Of a stretch of DNA of 15,268 nt, positions 1 through 8,108 are shown one piece after another. A program made the translations under genes and the position numbers. The number at the start of each line of letters is the position of its first letter. Position 1 is the first letter of the stretch. Under the pieces are notes generated by a model. It was not told the DNA's origin. It worked only from the letters and a program-made list of their open reading frames with translations, and ran no database searches. This DNA comes from Deltaproteobacteria bacterium (lineage in GTDB: Bacteria > Desulfobacterota > DSM-4660 > Desulfatiglandales > Desulfatiglandaceae): NCBI GenBank assembly GCA_018644785.1, contig JABGPV010000116.1, forward strand, positions 1 to 15,268, written 5' to 3'.

Positions 1-90
1 GGATGCGGCAAGGATTATACACTGTTTACTAAGATAGATGGGGAAGTCAAATTTGAAACTGGTCGCCGAGTTAGTGTACATCCTTTGTAA
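1..90 (+). CDS. rpmA: Ribosomal protein L27, C-terminal end (5' partial)
   Basis: Frame 1 is open from the first base and ends in TAA at 88-90. It gives 29 residues containing GCGKDYTLFTKIDGEVKFE and a basic tail GRRVSVHPL. This matches the C-terminal end of bacterial L27, where the family reads roughly GCGRDHTLFA followed by a DGxVxFE strand. L27 is a 50S subunit protein near the peptidyl-transferase centre; its functional N-terminus lies outside the window. The usual rplU-rpmA-obg order is not continued here: a terminator follows within 40 bases and the next gene runs the other way. Confidence 0.93.
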   Translation, partial: GCGKDYTLFTKIDGEVKFETGRRVSVHPL

Positions 91-126
91 CATAACTTAT
101 GCGGCGGGGCAGAATACTTTAAAATG

Positions 127-152
127 AAGGGAGCTTAAAAGCTCCCTTTTTT
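127..152 (+). terminator. Rho-independent terminator between convergent rpmA and tyrS
   Basis: GGGAGCT (129-135) pairs perfectly with AGCTCCC (140-146) around a TAAA loop. Flanking AA/TT extends the stem to 9 bp, and six T residues run from 147 to 152. This is a textbook intrinsic terminator for rpmA on the + strand. On the - strand the stem is followed by TT, then CATTTT, so it can also end tyrS, whose stop lies 42 bases away. Confidence 0.9.
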
Positions 153-193
153 CATATAAAAACCCTACTATGGTTTCACATGCGTGAACCTGT

Positions 194-1435
194 TTATTGC
201 GACTTGGCCCCGGAAATAATTTTCATGTATCGTTTTTTACCTGCCCGTAAGAGCAACCCGTCTTCTCCTAAATCATTCGCGCTGACCGTCTGGTCAAAAA
301 CCGAAATTTTCTGGTTGTTCAAATAGCCGCCCCCCTGTGAAATCAATCTGCGGGCTTCACCTCTTGATTTACATAAGCCCGCATTTTCAAACAGAATATA
401 GGCCGGTATACCCGTTTCAAGGGCTTCCGATTCAATTTCATATGTGGGAACGGATTCATCTGAAACCCCTTTATTCCGGCCGAACAGACCCTCGGCCCCG
501 GCCCGGGCCTGCTCCGCATTTTCCTTGCCGTGGCATAACCGCGTCGCCTCGTAAGCCAATATTTTTTTCGCTTCCCGAATCTCAGAACCTTCCAGCTTTT
601 GAAGCCGCTTTATTTCATCCATGTTAAGCCGTGTAAATATGGCCAGGAACCTCCCGATGTCCCCATCATCCTGGTTGACCCAATACTGGTAATAGTCATA
701 GGGCGATGTCATTTCACCATCAAGCCAGACCGCACCTTTGTGGGTTTTGCCCATTTTAATGCCTGAAGTGGTGGTCAAAAGCGGAAACGTGAGTCCATGG
801 ACAACTTCACCTTCCAGACGCCTTATCAGATCGGCGCCGGCCAGGATATTGCCCCATTGATCGTTGCCCCCCATCTGAAGACGACAGTCGTAATGCTTGA
901 AAAGGTGCCAGAAATCATACGCCTGCAGCAGCATGTAGTTGAATTCGATGAAGCTGAGACCGGTTTCCATTCTCATCTTGTAGCTTTCAGCGGCAAGCAT
1001 CCGGTTTACGCTGAAATGTCGACCGATATCCCGTAGAAAATCGACATATCGGAGCTCCGTCAGCCAGTCGGCGTTGTTGGCCATGATGGCGCGTTCACCG
1101 CTGAAATCAATGAAATTGGAAAGCTGTTTTTTCAGGCCCAGGGCATTGTCATTAATTTCTTCACGGCTCATGATACGGCGCATCTCGGTCTTTCCGCTGG
1201 GGTCTCCCACCAGGGCCGTACCGCCCCCCACCAGCACAACCGGCCGGTGGCCGGCATTCTGCATGTGCACCAGACTCATTATGGGAAGCAGACTTCCCAC
1301 GTGAAGGCTTTTCGCGGTCGGGTCAAAACCGATATAGCAGGTGGTGGGTTGAGAGAGCATTTGCGAAAGCGACCCTTTGTCAGTGGACTGTTCAAAGAAT
1401 CCTCTGGTTTGAAAGATTTCTAAAATATTTTCCAT
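194..1435 (-). CDS. tyrS: Tyrosyl-tRNA synthetase
   Basis: This cytoplasmic class I aminoacyl-tRNA synthetase charges tRNA-Tyr with tyrosine using ATP. The 413-residue length is normal for the bacterial TyrRS family. Visible signatures are YIGFDPTA (34-41), then HVGS (45-48) as the HIGH-type motif, GGNDQWGN (189-196) in the active site, and KMGKT (227-231) as the KMSKS equivalent, a variant like the KFGKT form of E. coli. The C-terminus (about 345-410) is an S4-type RNA-binding domain, with SRGEARRLI and GGGYLNNQKI visible. The ATG start lies 2 bases after the stop of the upstream rodZ-like gene, so the two are probably cotranscribed and translationally coupled. It is the last gene of its block and ends at the shared terminator. 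Confidence 0.97.
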   Translation of the reverse strand: MENILEIFQTRGFFEQSTDKGSLSQMLSQPTTCYIGFDPTAKSLHVGSLLPIMSLVHMQNAGHRPVVLVGGGTALVGDPSGKTEMRRIMSREEINDNALGLKKQLSNFIDFSGERAIMANNADWLTELRYVDFLRDIGRHFSVNRMLAAESYKMRMETGLSFIEFNYMLLQAYDFWHLFKHYDCRLQMGGNDQWGNILAGADLIRRLEGEVVHGLTFPLLTTTSGIKMGKTHKGAVWLDGEMTSPYDYYQYWVNQDDGDIGRFLAIFTRLNMDEIKRLQKLEGSEIREAKKILAYEATRLCHGKENAEQARAGAEGLFGRNKGVSDESVPTYEIESEALETGIPAYILFENAGLCKSRGEARRLISQGGGYLNNQKISVFDQTVSANDLGEDGLLLRAGKKRYMKIISGAKSQ

Positions 1436-1437
1436 TT

Positions 1438-2418
1438 TCAGTCTCTTGCGGGACTCCTTTCTTCATCCTCGGGAAGTTTGATGCGTACCACCTGTCCTTG
1501 TTTTCCAAGATTATCCATTTTTTTGCCGTTGAACTCAAGAACAATGCCGCCTGCATTGCCGATCAGTAATTCAAAACCCTTTTCAGCCTTCCACTCAGGT
1601 GTATCTGAAGGGCCGAATACATACTCTTTCGATTTCAGACCGTCAATTGATATTCTCACCCAAGTCCTTTCCGTTATATGGCCTTTCAGCTGTAAATTCA
1701 ACACTTCAGCCTCCCCGGCGGCGGAAGGAATTTTCACTTCGGGCTTCTCTTCAGCGGCACTCCGGGTTACGGCTGGCTTTGACAATGCATTTTCCGGTGT
1801 TTTCGGTTCTTCCTGTGTCTCGGAACTCACCGCTGAAACACCTGCGGTCAATTCCGAATCAGCTGTTGAAAGAGCACTTTCTTCAATAAGAGGTCCTTTT
1901 TCGGTTTTCTGTTGCTCATCGGGAGCAATCGGTTTTTCGCTTACCGGTAAACTTTGAACACTGACAGCCGTTGCGCCGGCGGTTTCTTTTGAATCGGTTG
2001 AAATCGAAAACCACGCATAAAAGGCTGCCGCTGCCGCCAGGAGGAACAACAGGCCAACCACCATAAACGGCCATTTTTTCCTTTGAGGAATGGACGGCAG
2101 GACAAATTCTTGCGATAAGTCATCCGCCTCTGCTTCCTCCCCGTAAAGGTCTACAACGCGTTCTTCATCAAGCCCCAGAACACGGGCGTAGGATCGTATG
2201 AAACCCCTTACAAAGGTGGGCGCGGGAAGCAGGTCCCATTCTTCATTTTCAATGGCCTCCAGAAAACGGGGTCTCAGTCGGATCTGCTGGGAAATTTGGG
2301 TATGGCTGAGTCCTTTTTTTTCTCGTTCTTTTTTGAGCAAGGCACCTAGGGAAATACCGGAAGAAAAGACCCAATCATCGGTTTCAGCATTCAATGGCTG
2401 TTGATCATCTTGACCCAT
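1438..2418 (-). CDS. rodZ: RodZ-like membrane-anchored helix-turn-helix protein
   Basis: The 326-residue protein has the RodZ layout. An N-terminal Xre-type HTH (about 24-92, LGALLKKEREKKGLSHTQIS then FVRGFIRSYARVLGLD) is followed by a basic PQRKK, one membrane span (about 117-137), a long Ser/Thr/Glu/Pro-rich linker (about 140-235), and a C-terminal beta domain of DUF4115 type (about 238-318, with the conserved TWVRISIDG). In model organisms RodZ links MreB filaments to the elongasome and sets rod shape; the role here is inferred from architecture. An AAGG lies 9 bases before the ATG. The gene starts 19 bases after the SurA-like gene and overlaps none. No mreB is in the window. The symbol rests on architecture only, since other HTH-TM-DUF4115 proteins exist. 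Confidence 0.85.
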   Translation of the reverse strand: MGQDDQQPLNAETDDWVFSSGISLGALLKKEREKKGLSHTQISQQIRLRPRFLEAIENEEWDLLPAPTFVRGFIRSYARVLGLDEERVVDLYGEEAEADDLSQEFVLPSIPQRKKWPFMVVGLLFLLAAAAAFYAWFSISTDSKETAGATAVSVQSLPVSEKPIAPDEQQKTEKGPLIEESALSTADSELTAGVSAVSSETQEEPKTPENALSKPAVTRSAAEEKPEVKIPSAAGEAEVLNLQLKGHITERTWVRISIDGLKSKEYVFGPSDTPEWKAEKGFELLIGNAGGIVLEFNGKKMDNLGKQGQVVRIKLPEDEERSPARD

Positions 2419-2437
2419 ATTGAATGACCTTGAGTGT

Positions 2438-3412
2438 TCAAAAGATGATTTTGATGTATGCTTTTTCTCTTAAGTCTTTGATCCAGGCGGAATACGCCAG
2501 ATTCATCTTTTCTCGGTAAAGGGTAGAGCGAATGGAATTTTTGACCTGGTCGAATGATTTTTCCCCGCCTTTGTCTTTTTCCACAACTTTAATAATCTGT
2601 ATCCCGTTGGGTCCGACAATGGGAACTCCCACCTCGCCCGAGGAAAGGTCTTTGATGGTCGCCGCCATTTCGGGATTGAGCTCCGAAATCTTGAACACCC
2701 CGAGATCTCCTCCCTCTTTTGCCCCCGGACCGTTGGAAAACTGCCCAGCCAGTTTCCCGAAATCTTCGCCGGCCTTTATTTTCTGAATGATTTCGCCGGC
2801 TTTTACTTTTAATGCACGGGATTCTGCCGGGTCGGCCGGGTCTTCCTGCTTTAGAAAAATCATGGCAAGATGAACCTTTCCTTTGGTGCTGAATTCATCT
2901 TTATGCGCCTCATAATACTCTTTTATTTCTTCCTCTCTGATGATAATTTTACTTGTGACCTCATAATTGACCAGGCGTCTCCGTTCAAGCTCTATTTTGA
3001 GCATTTTTCGATATTGGTCATAACTTTGCCCTTGCTCTTTGAGCGCAGCAACCAGGCCTTCCTGGGTCATGTTGTTGTCCGCCTTGACCCTTTCGATGGC
3101 TGCGTCCACTTCTTTCTGTGGTACCTTGATCTTTAATTCCTGAATCTTCTCACGGGCAATTTTTTCTTCAATCAGCATTTCAAGAAATTTTCTGCGCGTC
3201 TCAAGGTACTGACTTTCGGATTTTCTTTTGAGTGCTTCAGGGGTCATTCCCGTCATTTCCCTCATGCGCGTATTGAGTTCATATAATGTAACCACATCCG
3301 CATTAACAATGGCTACCACGCGATTGTAAATTTCGCCAAAAGCCTTTCCTTGAAAAAAAGCGTTCCCCCAAAGAAACAGGGGTATCAAGATGAGAAGGGT
3401 CGATTTTTTCAT
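2438..3412 (-). CDS. surA: Periplasmic SurA-like peptidyl-prolyl isomerase
   Basis: The 324-residue protein begins with a typical signal peptide (MKK, hydrophobic 5-20, probable cleavage after AFG at 26), so it should act in the periplasm. A SurA N-terminal chaperone region follows (about 28-165, starting NRVVAIVNADVVTLYEL). There is then one parvulin domain (about 178-278) with the signatures GEDFGKLAGQFSNGPGAKEGG and GPNGIQIIKVVE. E. coli SurA has two parvulin domains; this has one, a common shorter form. The likely role is folding and escorting outer-membrane proteins. Its ATG directly follows the stop of the preceding isomerase gene (TGAATG), with a GGAG 9 bases upstream inside that gene, so translation is almost certainly coupled. 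The symbol is family-level. Confidence 0.88.
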   Translation of the reverse strand: MKKSTLLILIPLFLWGNAFFQGKAFGEIYNRVVAIVNADVVTLYELNTRMREMTGMTPEALKRKSESQYLETRRKFLEMLIEEKIAREKIQELKIKVPQKEVDAAIERVKADNNMTQEGLVAALKEQGQSYDQYRKMLKIELERRRLVNYEVTSKIIIREEEIKEYYEAHKDEFSTKGKVHLAMIFLKQEDPADPAESRALKVKAGEIIQKIKAGEDFGKLAGQFSNGPGAKEGGDLGVFKISELNPEMAATIKDLSSGEVGVPIVGPNGIQIIKVVEKDKGGEKSFDQVKNSIRSTLYREKMNLAYSAWIKDLREKAYIKIIF

Positions 3413-4393
3413 TCAGGAAAACTCCAATTTATCGATTGCTTTTTGGTTGATTTTGACCCTGATGTTCCCATGAAGGTTTTGAAGCCACTCTCTGCAAAAA
3501 GATGCCCGTCTCTGCTGAGAAAGTTCTTGCTCTATGTCGCCAATGACCTCCGAAAATTCCTGGAATCCTCCGGGACGGCGGGATATGACCTCAAGAATAT
3601 GGTATCCCGAAACACCTTTCGTCACCGGGCTGACATCACCGGGAGCCATTGAAAAAAGCGTTTTGTCAAGGGTTTCATCCATGACGCCTTTGGGGATCCA
3701 ACCCACTTCTCCGCCATTTTCAGCCTCAGGGCCTACGGAGTATTCCCGGGCCAGATCAGCCAGATTCTCACCCGCACGAATTCTTGCATGGAGTTGTCTG
3801 GCCTGCTTTCGGGTTGGGCAGACAATTTGCCTGAATTTAACCTTTTCCGGGGCCTTGAAACGGTTTGGGCTTGATTCAAAATAGGCCTTTATTTCTGTGT
3901 AATCGGGTGGCGCCATCTCCCTGGTTACCGATTCGATAACCTTCTCAATGATAAGCTGCTCTTTAAATCGTTTTTCCCAGGTGTCAGGATCACCGGATTT
4001 TCGAAGCAGTACCTGTTCAAAGCCGGCGTCTGTGTATCCTTCTTTGATTTCGCTCAATTGCGTCTGAAACTCTTCCGCTGTAACCTCAATGCCCTGCCCC
4101 CTCGCGTATTCCAACATCAGGTATCGGTCTATGATATGATCCAGCAGGCGGGCTTTCATCCCTTTTGCATCCCGGGCGGAAATAGGCAAATCTTCGCTCG
4201 CAAAAACCATGTCCTGTTTCAGATCATCGGCCGTAAGCTGTTGATTTCCAATGACCATAACGACCGTGCTGGGGGTCATCAGCCCAAGGCGGTCGCAACC
4301 GGTAATAAAAAAAGGGCCGGCGCCCCCCAGAAGCAGGAAAAGAACCGAATAAAAAACGGTTGATTTGTTATTAAAAATAGCCCGATGGTTCAT
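3413..4393 (-). CDS. Lipoprotein parvulin-type peptidyl-prolyl isomerase
   Basis: The 326-residue protein has an N-terminal hydrophobic segment (about 13-30) ending in a lipobox ITGC with Cys33, so it is predicted to be lipidated and membrane-anchored. The middle (about 45-170) is a SurA/PrsA-like chaperone region. A parvulin domain spans about 182-273 (KVKFRQIV, LADLAREYSVGPEAENGGEVGWI, GVSGYHILEV). Family members catalyse proline cis-trans isomerisation and help exported proteins fold. It is the first gene after a 136-base gap downstream of mfd and is likely the head of the isomerase-rodZ-tyrS transcript. No clear Shine-Dalgarno precedes the ATG; a small GTGGC/GCCAC hairpin (4401-4415) sits just upstream instead. 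Sequence differs clearly from the next isomerase, so this is not a recent duplication. Confidence 0.87.
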   Translation of the reverse strand: MNHRAIFNNKSTVFYSVLFLLLGGAGPFFITGCDRLGLMTPSTVVMVIGNQQLTADDLKQDMVFASEDLPISARDAKGMKARLLDHIIDRYLMLEYARGQGIEVTAEEFQTQLSEIKEGYTDAGFEQVLLRKSGDPDTWEKRFKEQLIIEKVIESVTREMAPPDYTEIKAYFESSPNRFKAPEKVKFRQIVCPTRKQARQLHARIRAGENLADLAREYSVGPEAENGGEVGWIPKGVMDETLDKTLFSMAPGDVSPVTKGVSGYHILEVISRRPGGFQEFSEVIGDIEQELSQQRRASFCREWLQNLHGNIRVKINQKAIDKLEFS

Positions 4394-4400
4394 TTGTCTA

Positions 4401-4415
4401 GTGGCGTTTGGCCAC
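4401..4415. repeat. Small hairpin just upstream of the lipoprotein isomerase start
   Basis: GTGGC and GCCAC form a perfect 5-bp inverted repeat around GTTTG. It lies 7 bases upstream of the ATG at 4393, where a Shine-Dalgarno would be expected and none is visible. It may influence ribosome access, but a stem this short can arise by chance. Confidence 0.3.
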
Positions 4416-4457
4416 AGGAAAAATTAAGTGCTCATAAATACAAGCTTCGAACCCCTT

Positions 4458-4485
4458 AAAGTATCAAGCACGCGGGAAAAAGCAA
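4458..4485 (-). promoter_or_regulatory. Probable sigma-70 promoter for the isomerase-rodZ-tyrS genes
   Basis: On the - strand TTGCTT (4485-4480) is followed after 16 bases by TACTTT (4463-4458). A TG one base before the -10 (TGA-TACTTT) makes it an extended -10 element. The predicted transcript starts near 4451, about 58 bases before the ATG at 4393. It lies in the only sizeable gap within the left block. Called by eye from the consensus. Confidence 0.4.
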
Positions 4486-4529
4486 GCATATTTTTTAATG
4501 AAACCATCAAGTCTCGAAAAGCCGGACAT

Positions 4530-7500
4530 TCAAGGGTTGAGCTGATCCAGAATTTGTTCAATTTTTTGAAGATCTTTCGGAAATGTGATCGATCCCGTAT
4601 GGATCGTGAGCCTGTTGTCGGGAAGGAACCGGAATCGGTTGGGGCGCTCATTTGCCAGTTTTACCAGATGTTCCCTGTTATGGCTCCCGTCCTCCAGAAA
4701 ACCAAGCATCAGCTTATTTTTTCCCATATCCAACTTGTTGATACGAAGTTGCTTCAAGCGCAAACGGATGGACATCAAAGCCAAAAGGTTTTTGACTTCG
4801 GCAGGCGGATTTCCAAAACGATCATGAATTTCCTGTATCATTTCCTCCAGTTCAGATTTTTCAATCAGCGAGGAGAGACGGCGATAGAGATTTAGCCTCA
4901 TATCCGTATCCAGTATGTAGTCACCGGGCAGAAATGCTGGAATATTGATATTAATCTCGGGATTCACCTCGTCCTGCCATTGCTCGCCCTTTAATTCCGT
5001 GACAGCCCGTTCAATCAGTTTAAGGTAGAGTTCGTATCCCACTGCCGAAATATGTCCTGACTGGGAAAAACCAAGAATATTGCCACCCCCCCTGATTTTC
5101 AAGTCATGCATGGCAAGGTGCAGCCCGGCACCCAGATTTGAAAAATCCATAAGCGCTTTCAATCGTTTTTCCGCATCTCTTGTGAGCGTGGAATCCCTGG
5201 AGATCAGCAGGTAAGCGTAGGCCTTTTCCATGGCCCGTCCCACCCGGCCCCGCAGCTGATAAATCTGGGCCAGGCCCAAACGATCCGCTTCGTTGATAAT
5301 AATGGTATTGGCCGAAGGAATGTCCAGTCCTGATTCAATAATGGTGGTGCAAACAAGGACATCGATTTCCCTGCCCAGGAATCGCATCATGGTGTTTTCA
5401 AGTTCCCTTGGCTTCATCTGGCCGTGGGCCACTTCAAAATTGGCTTTCGGGACCAGTTTTCTTAACTGATCGGCCACGTGAGCGATGCTTTTCACTCTAT
5501 TGTGTACAAAAAAGGTCTGTCCACCCCTTTCCACTTCATTGTGAATGGCCCTTTTAATGGTTGCTTCGTCATAGGGCGAAAGATAGGTTTCAATGGCCAG
5601 CCTGTCTCTGGGGGGCGTTTCGATGACGCTCAGATCTCTGACACCCATCATGGACATTTGAAGTGTTCTGGGAACCGGGGTGGCGGTAATGGCCAGCACA
5701 TCCACCAGGGCACGATATTTTTTGAGGGCTTCTTTCTGTTTGACACCGAAGCGCTGCTCTTCATCAATAATGACGAGCCCCAGATCTGCGAATGACACAT
5801 CTTTCTGGAGTATTCTGTGTGTGCCGATCAGTATGCTGATTTTTCCGGATCGGACTTCTGCAACGGTCTTTGCTTGTTCCGCCCTGGTTTTGAATCGACT
5901 GAGGATCCCCAGGCTGACGGCATGGGGGGCCATGCGCTTCTTAAAGGTTTCATAATGCTGTTCCGCCAGAACCGTCGTGGGCACCAGAAAAGCCACCTGT
6001 TTTCCATCGGATACCGCCTTGAACGCGGCCCGAATGGCAATTTCCGTTTTTCCGAAGCCCACATCGCCGCAGATGAGGCGATCCATGGTTTTGTCCGATG
6101 AAAGATCTGCCAGAACATCATCAATGGCCTTGCTCTGATCATCCGTTTCCTCATGTTCAAAGCCTGCTTCGAATTCACGGAAATAGTGATCGGGCGGCGA
6201 AAACCTGAATCCCTTTTGGTATTTTCTGAGGGCGTAGAGTTCTACCAGCTGTTTGGCAATCTTTTTGACGGAGTTTTTGGCTTTCTGTTTGGCCAGGGTC
6301 CAAGCGTGCCCCCCCAGCTGGTCCAGTTTCGGACTTTTTTCCTCAGCCCCGGCATATTTCTGCAGAACACTGACCCGGTCGGCCGGAAGATACAGCTTGG
6401 ATTTGACTGCATATTCAACAATAATAAAGTCATGGGTGCGTTGTGCGATCTCCATGGTGGAAAGGCCCAAATAGCGGCCGATGCCGTGCTCCTCGTGGAC
6501 CACCAGATCGCCGGCCTTCAACTGGCTGAAAGCGGACCAGGAAAGTCCCTGACGGCGCTTTTTCTTACGACGTCTCAGACCGGCCCGTCTCGTACCAAAA
6601 ATCTCGTCTTCACTGACCACATAAAGGCCCATCTCCGGCCAGGCAAAGCCTCTGGCCAGGCGATCCAGGCAAATGGCGAGCCCGCGACCCTTTTTCATTT
6701 CATGCCAGCCCTGCACCACCCGGTCCACGATAACATCATAATTGCCGAGGATTTCCCTCAATCGGTTGGCCTGTTGCAGGGTGCTGCACGTCACCACCAC
6801 CTGTGCGCCTGAAGCGATCCAGGCATCTAATTTGTGAGCAAAAGGCGCCATGGAAACCCTGCCTTTGGCGGCAAGCCGGATTTCCAGATCATCTTCAATT
6901 TCAAAGCGCCCTTCAAACACCAAAGCCTTTTCAGCGCGGTTATCAGGGTCCAAATTCAGTTCCGAAAACTCAATTTTCTGATATTTCGCCGTGAGCTCCG
7001 TGATGTTTGTAAAGGGGACAAAAAGACCTTCAATATCCGGGAAAGGTTCTCCCCTGGCCGAGGATTCCTCCTGGTATTTTTCGATATCTTTCTCGAATTT
7101 CTTTTCTACTTTTCGACCTTTGGGTTCCAGGAAACCGGGTTCCACCAGCGTCAGAATGCTTTCCTCCGGCAAATATCCGATCAATGTGTCAGGGCTTTCA
7201 TAGAAATGGTTCAGCCAGGCTTCTTGGCCGGGAAAGCCGTTGCCGGCGCTGTGATGGCCGGGGAGTCGGCCCATGGACCTGGCCCGTTTGATGTTTTTCT
7301 TGCCCTTGATGATCTCGCAGGCGGGCAGCAGGATCAACTCATGAAGACTGTTTTCAGACCGTTGACTCATGGGATCAAATTGACGGATGGATTCCAGCCG
7401 ATCTCCCCAGAACTCCAGGCGCACCGGCAACGGATACAGCGGGGAAAAGACATCAACCACCCCCCCCCTGATGGAATAGTCGCCCCTCTCTTCCACCATG

Positions 7501-8045
7501 GAGCTGTGGTGGTAACCATTCATTTCGAGGGTTCTGATCAGGTCTTCCCGATCCACCTCTTCCCCTTCTTCCAGGTATTCCAGAGCATCAATGAGCGCTC
7601 TTTTGGGCATGGCCCTGTAGCAAAGCGCTTCAAGGGAGGTGACCACCACAGGGTTCGGCTCTGTAATGAGTGCATAAAGCGCGTTGATTCGCTCGGTGAT
7701 CAGTTGACTGTGAGGACTGAGGCCTGTCAGGGGTGACATGTCGTAGGGCGGAAATCGGTAAAGGCGCATGGGGGCGCCATGGCTTCCATTTTTGGGGGAA
7801 CCCATGAAAAACCGGACTTCACGGTAAAAGCGTTCAGCCCGTTTCTTTTCCGGGAAAACGACCAGGCAGGGCTTGTTCAGATCGTCCAGGAAGCGGGCGA
7901 AGCCGTAGGCGCGGGCAGCCCCTGAAAGACCCGCGACCCTCATGGTCCGGCAACCGTCCTCAACCCAGTGGTTCAGTTGGGACAACGGATTTTGTGCGGC
8001 GCCTGGAACGGTGTTGAAATTTAACGGAGAATTTTTTGATTTCAA
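4530..8045 (-). CDS. mfd: Transcription-repair coupling factor Mfd
   Basis: This DNA translocase removes RNA polymerase stalled at lesions and recruits UvrA. The 1171-residue length is typical. In order: a UvrB-like N-terminal module (about 35-330, with SRGGVVDVF-type ERGDYSIRGGVVDVFSPLYP at 186-205), an RNA-polymerase-interacting domain (about 508-565, LKAGDLVVHEEHGIGRYLGL), a RecG-like motor with Walker A GDVGFGKT (660-667), DEEQ (761-764), TATPVPRT (787-793 region) and a C-terminal half containing QLRGRVGR, then the TRCF C-terminal domain (HDRFGNPPAEVKNLL). The start codon is TTG at 8045. An in-frame TAA lies 15 bases upstream, so no longer start exists, and the next reasonable one (Leu21, TTG) has no ribosome site either. 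No convincing Shine-Dalgarno is present; AAGG is 13 bases away. Confidence 0.96.
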   Translation of the reverse strand: MKSKNSPLNFNTVPGAAQNPLSQLNHWVEDGCRTMRVAGLSGAARAYGFARFLDDLNKPCLVVFPEKKRAERFYREVRFFMGSPKNGSHGAPMRLYRFPPYDMSPLTGLSPHSQLITERINALYALITEPNPVVVTSLEALCYRAMPKRALIDALEYLEEGEEVDREDLIRTLEMNGYHHSSMVEERGDYSIRGGVVDVFSPLYPLPVRLEFWGDRLESIRQFDPMSQRSENSLHELILLPACEIIKGKKNIKRARSMGRLPGHHSAGNGFPGQEAWLNHFYESPDTLIGYLPEESILTLVEPGFLEPKGRKVEKKFEKDIEKYQEESSARGEPFPDIEGLFVPFTNITELTAKYQKIEFSELNLDPDNRAEKALVFEGRFEIEDDLEIRLAAKGRVSMAPFAHKLDAWIASGAQVVVTCSTLQQANRLREILGNYDVIVDRVVQGWHEMKKGRGLAICLDRLARGFAWPEMGLYVVSEDEIFGTRRAGLRRRKKKRRQGLSWSAFSQLKAGDLVVHEEHGIGRYLGLSTMEIAQRTHDFIIVEYAVKSKLYLPADRVSVLQKYAGAEEKSPKLDQLGGHAWTLAKQKAKNSVKKIAKQLVELYALRKYQKGFRFSPPDHYFREFEAGFEHEETDDQSKAIDDVLADLSSDKTMDRLICGDVGFGKTEIAIRAAFKAVSDGKQVAFLVPTTVLAEQHYETFKKRMAPHAVSLGILSRFKTRAEQAKTVAEVRSGKISILIGTHRILQKDVSFADLGLVIIDEEQRFGVKQKEALKKYRALVDVLAITATPVPRTLQMSMMGVRDLSVIETPPRDRLAIETYLSPYDEATIKRAIHNEVERGGQTFFVHNRVKSIAHVADQLRKLVPKANFEVAHGQMKPRELENTMMRFLGREIDVLVCTTIIESGLDIPSANTIIINEADRLGLAQIYQLRGRVGRAMEKAYAYLLISRDSTLTRDAEKRLKALMDFSNLGAGLHLAMHDLKIRGGGNILGFSQSGHISAVGYELYLKLIERAVTELKGEQWQDEVNPEININIPAFLPGDYILDTDMRLNLYRRLSSLIEKSELEEMIQEIHDRFGNPPAEVKNLLALMSIRLRLKQLRINKLDMGKNKLMLGFLEDGSHNREHLVKLANERPNRFRFLPDNRLTIHTGSITFPKDLQKIEQILDQLNP

Positions 8046-8059
8046 TGGATTTTTCGTGC

Positions 8060-8088
8060 CTTATTCCTCGGAAAGTGTTGAGGGTCAA
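8060..8088 (-). promoter_or_regulatory. Possible sigma-70 promoter for mfd
   Basis: On the - strand TTGACC (8088-8083) is separated by 17 bases from AATAAG (8065-8060), matching 5/6 and 4/6 consensus bases. Predicted initiation near 8053 leaves only about 8 bases before the TTG start at 8045. That would make the mfd message nearly leaderless and fits the absent Shine-Dalgarno. Alternatively the match is chance, with mfd read from further upstream. Confidence 0.35.
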
Positions 8089-8108
8089 CCCTTGCCACGA
8101 CATGTTAT

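Noticed and set aside
1478..1957. 159-codon + strand ORF antisense to the RodZ-like gene
   Set aside because: It is fully covered by a gene with clear HTH, membrane and C-terminal domains; the Ser/Pro-rich translation is a shadow of the linker.
6834..7736. 300-codon + strand ORF antisense to mfd
   Set aside because: It lies wholly inside mfd, has no Shine-Dalgarno, and its composition is that of a reverse-frame shadow of a balanced-GC coding gene.
8077..8089. GTTGAGGGTCAAC and overlapping AGGGTCAACCCT as a terminator for the nucleotidyltransferase gene
   Set aside because: Stems are 5 bp with tiny loops and no T-run follows on the - strand; the overlap with a promoter-like -35 is a simpler reading.
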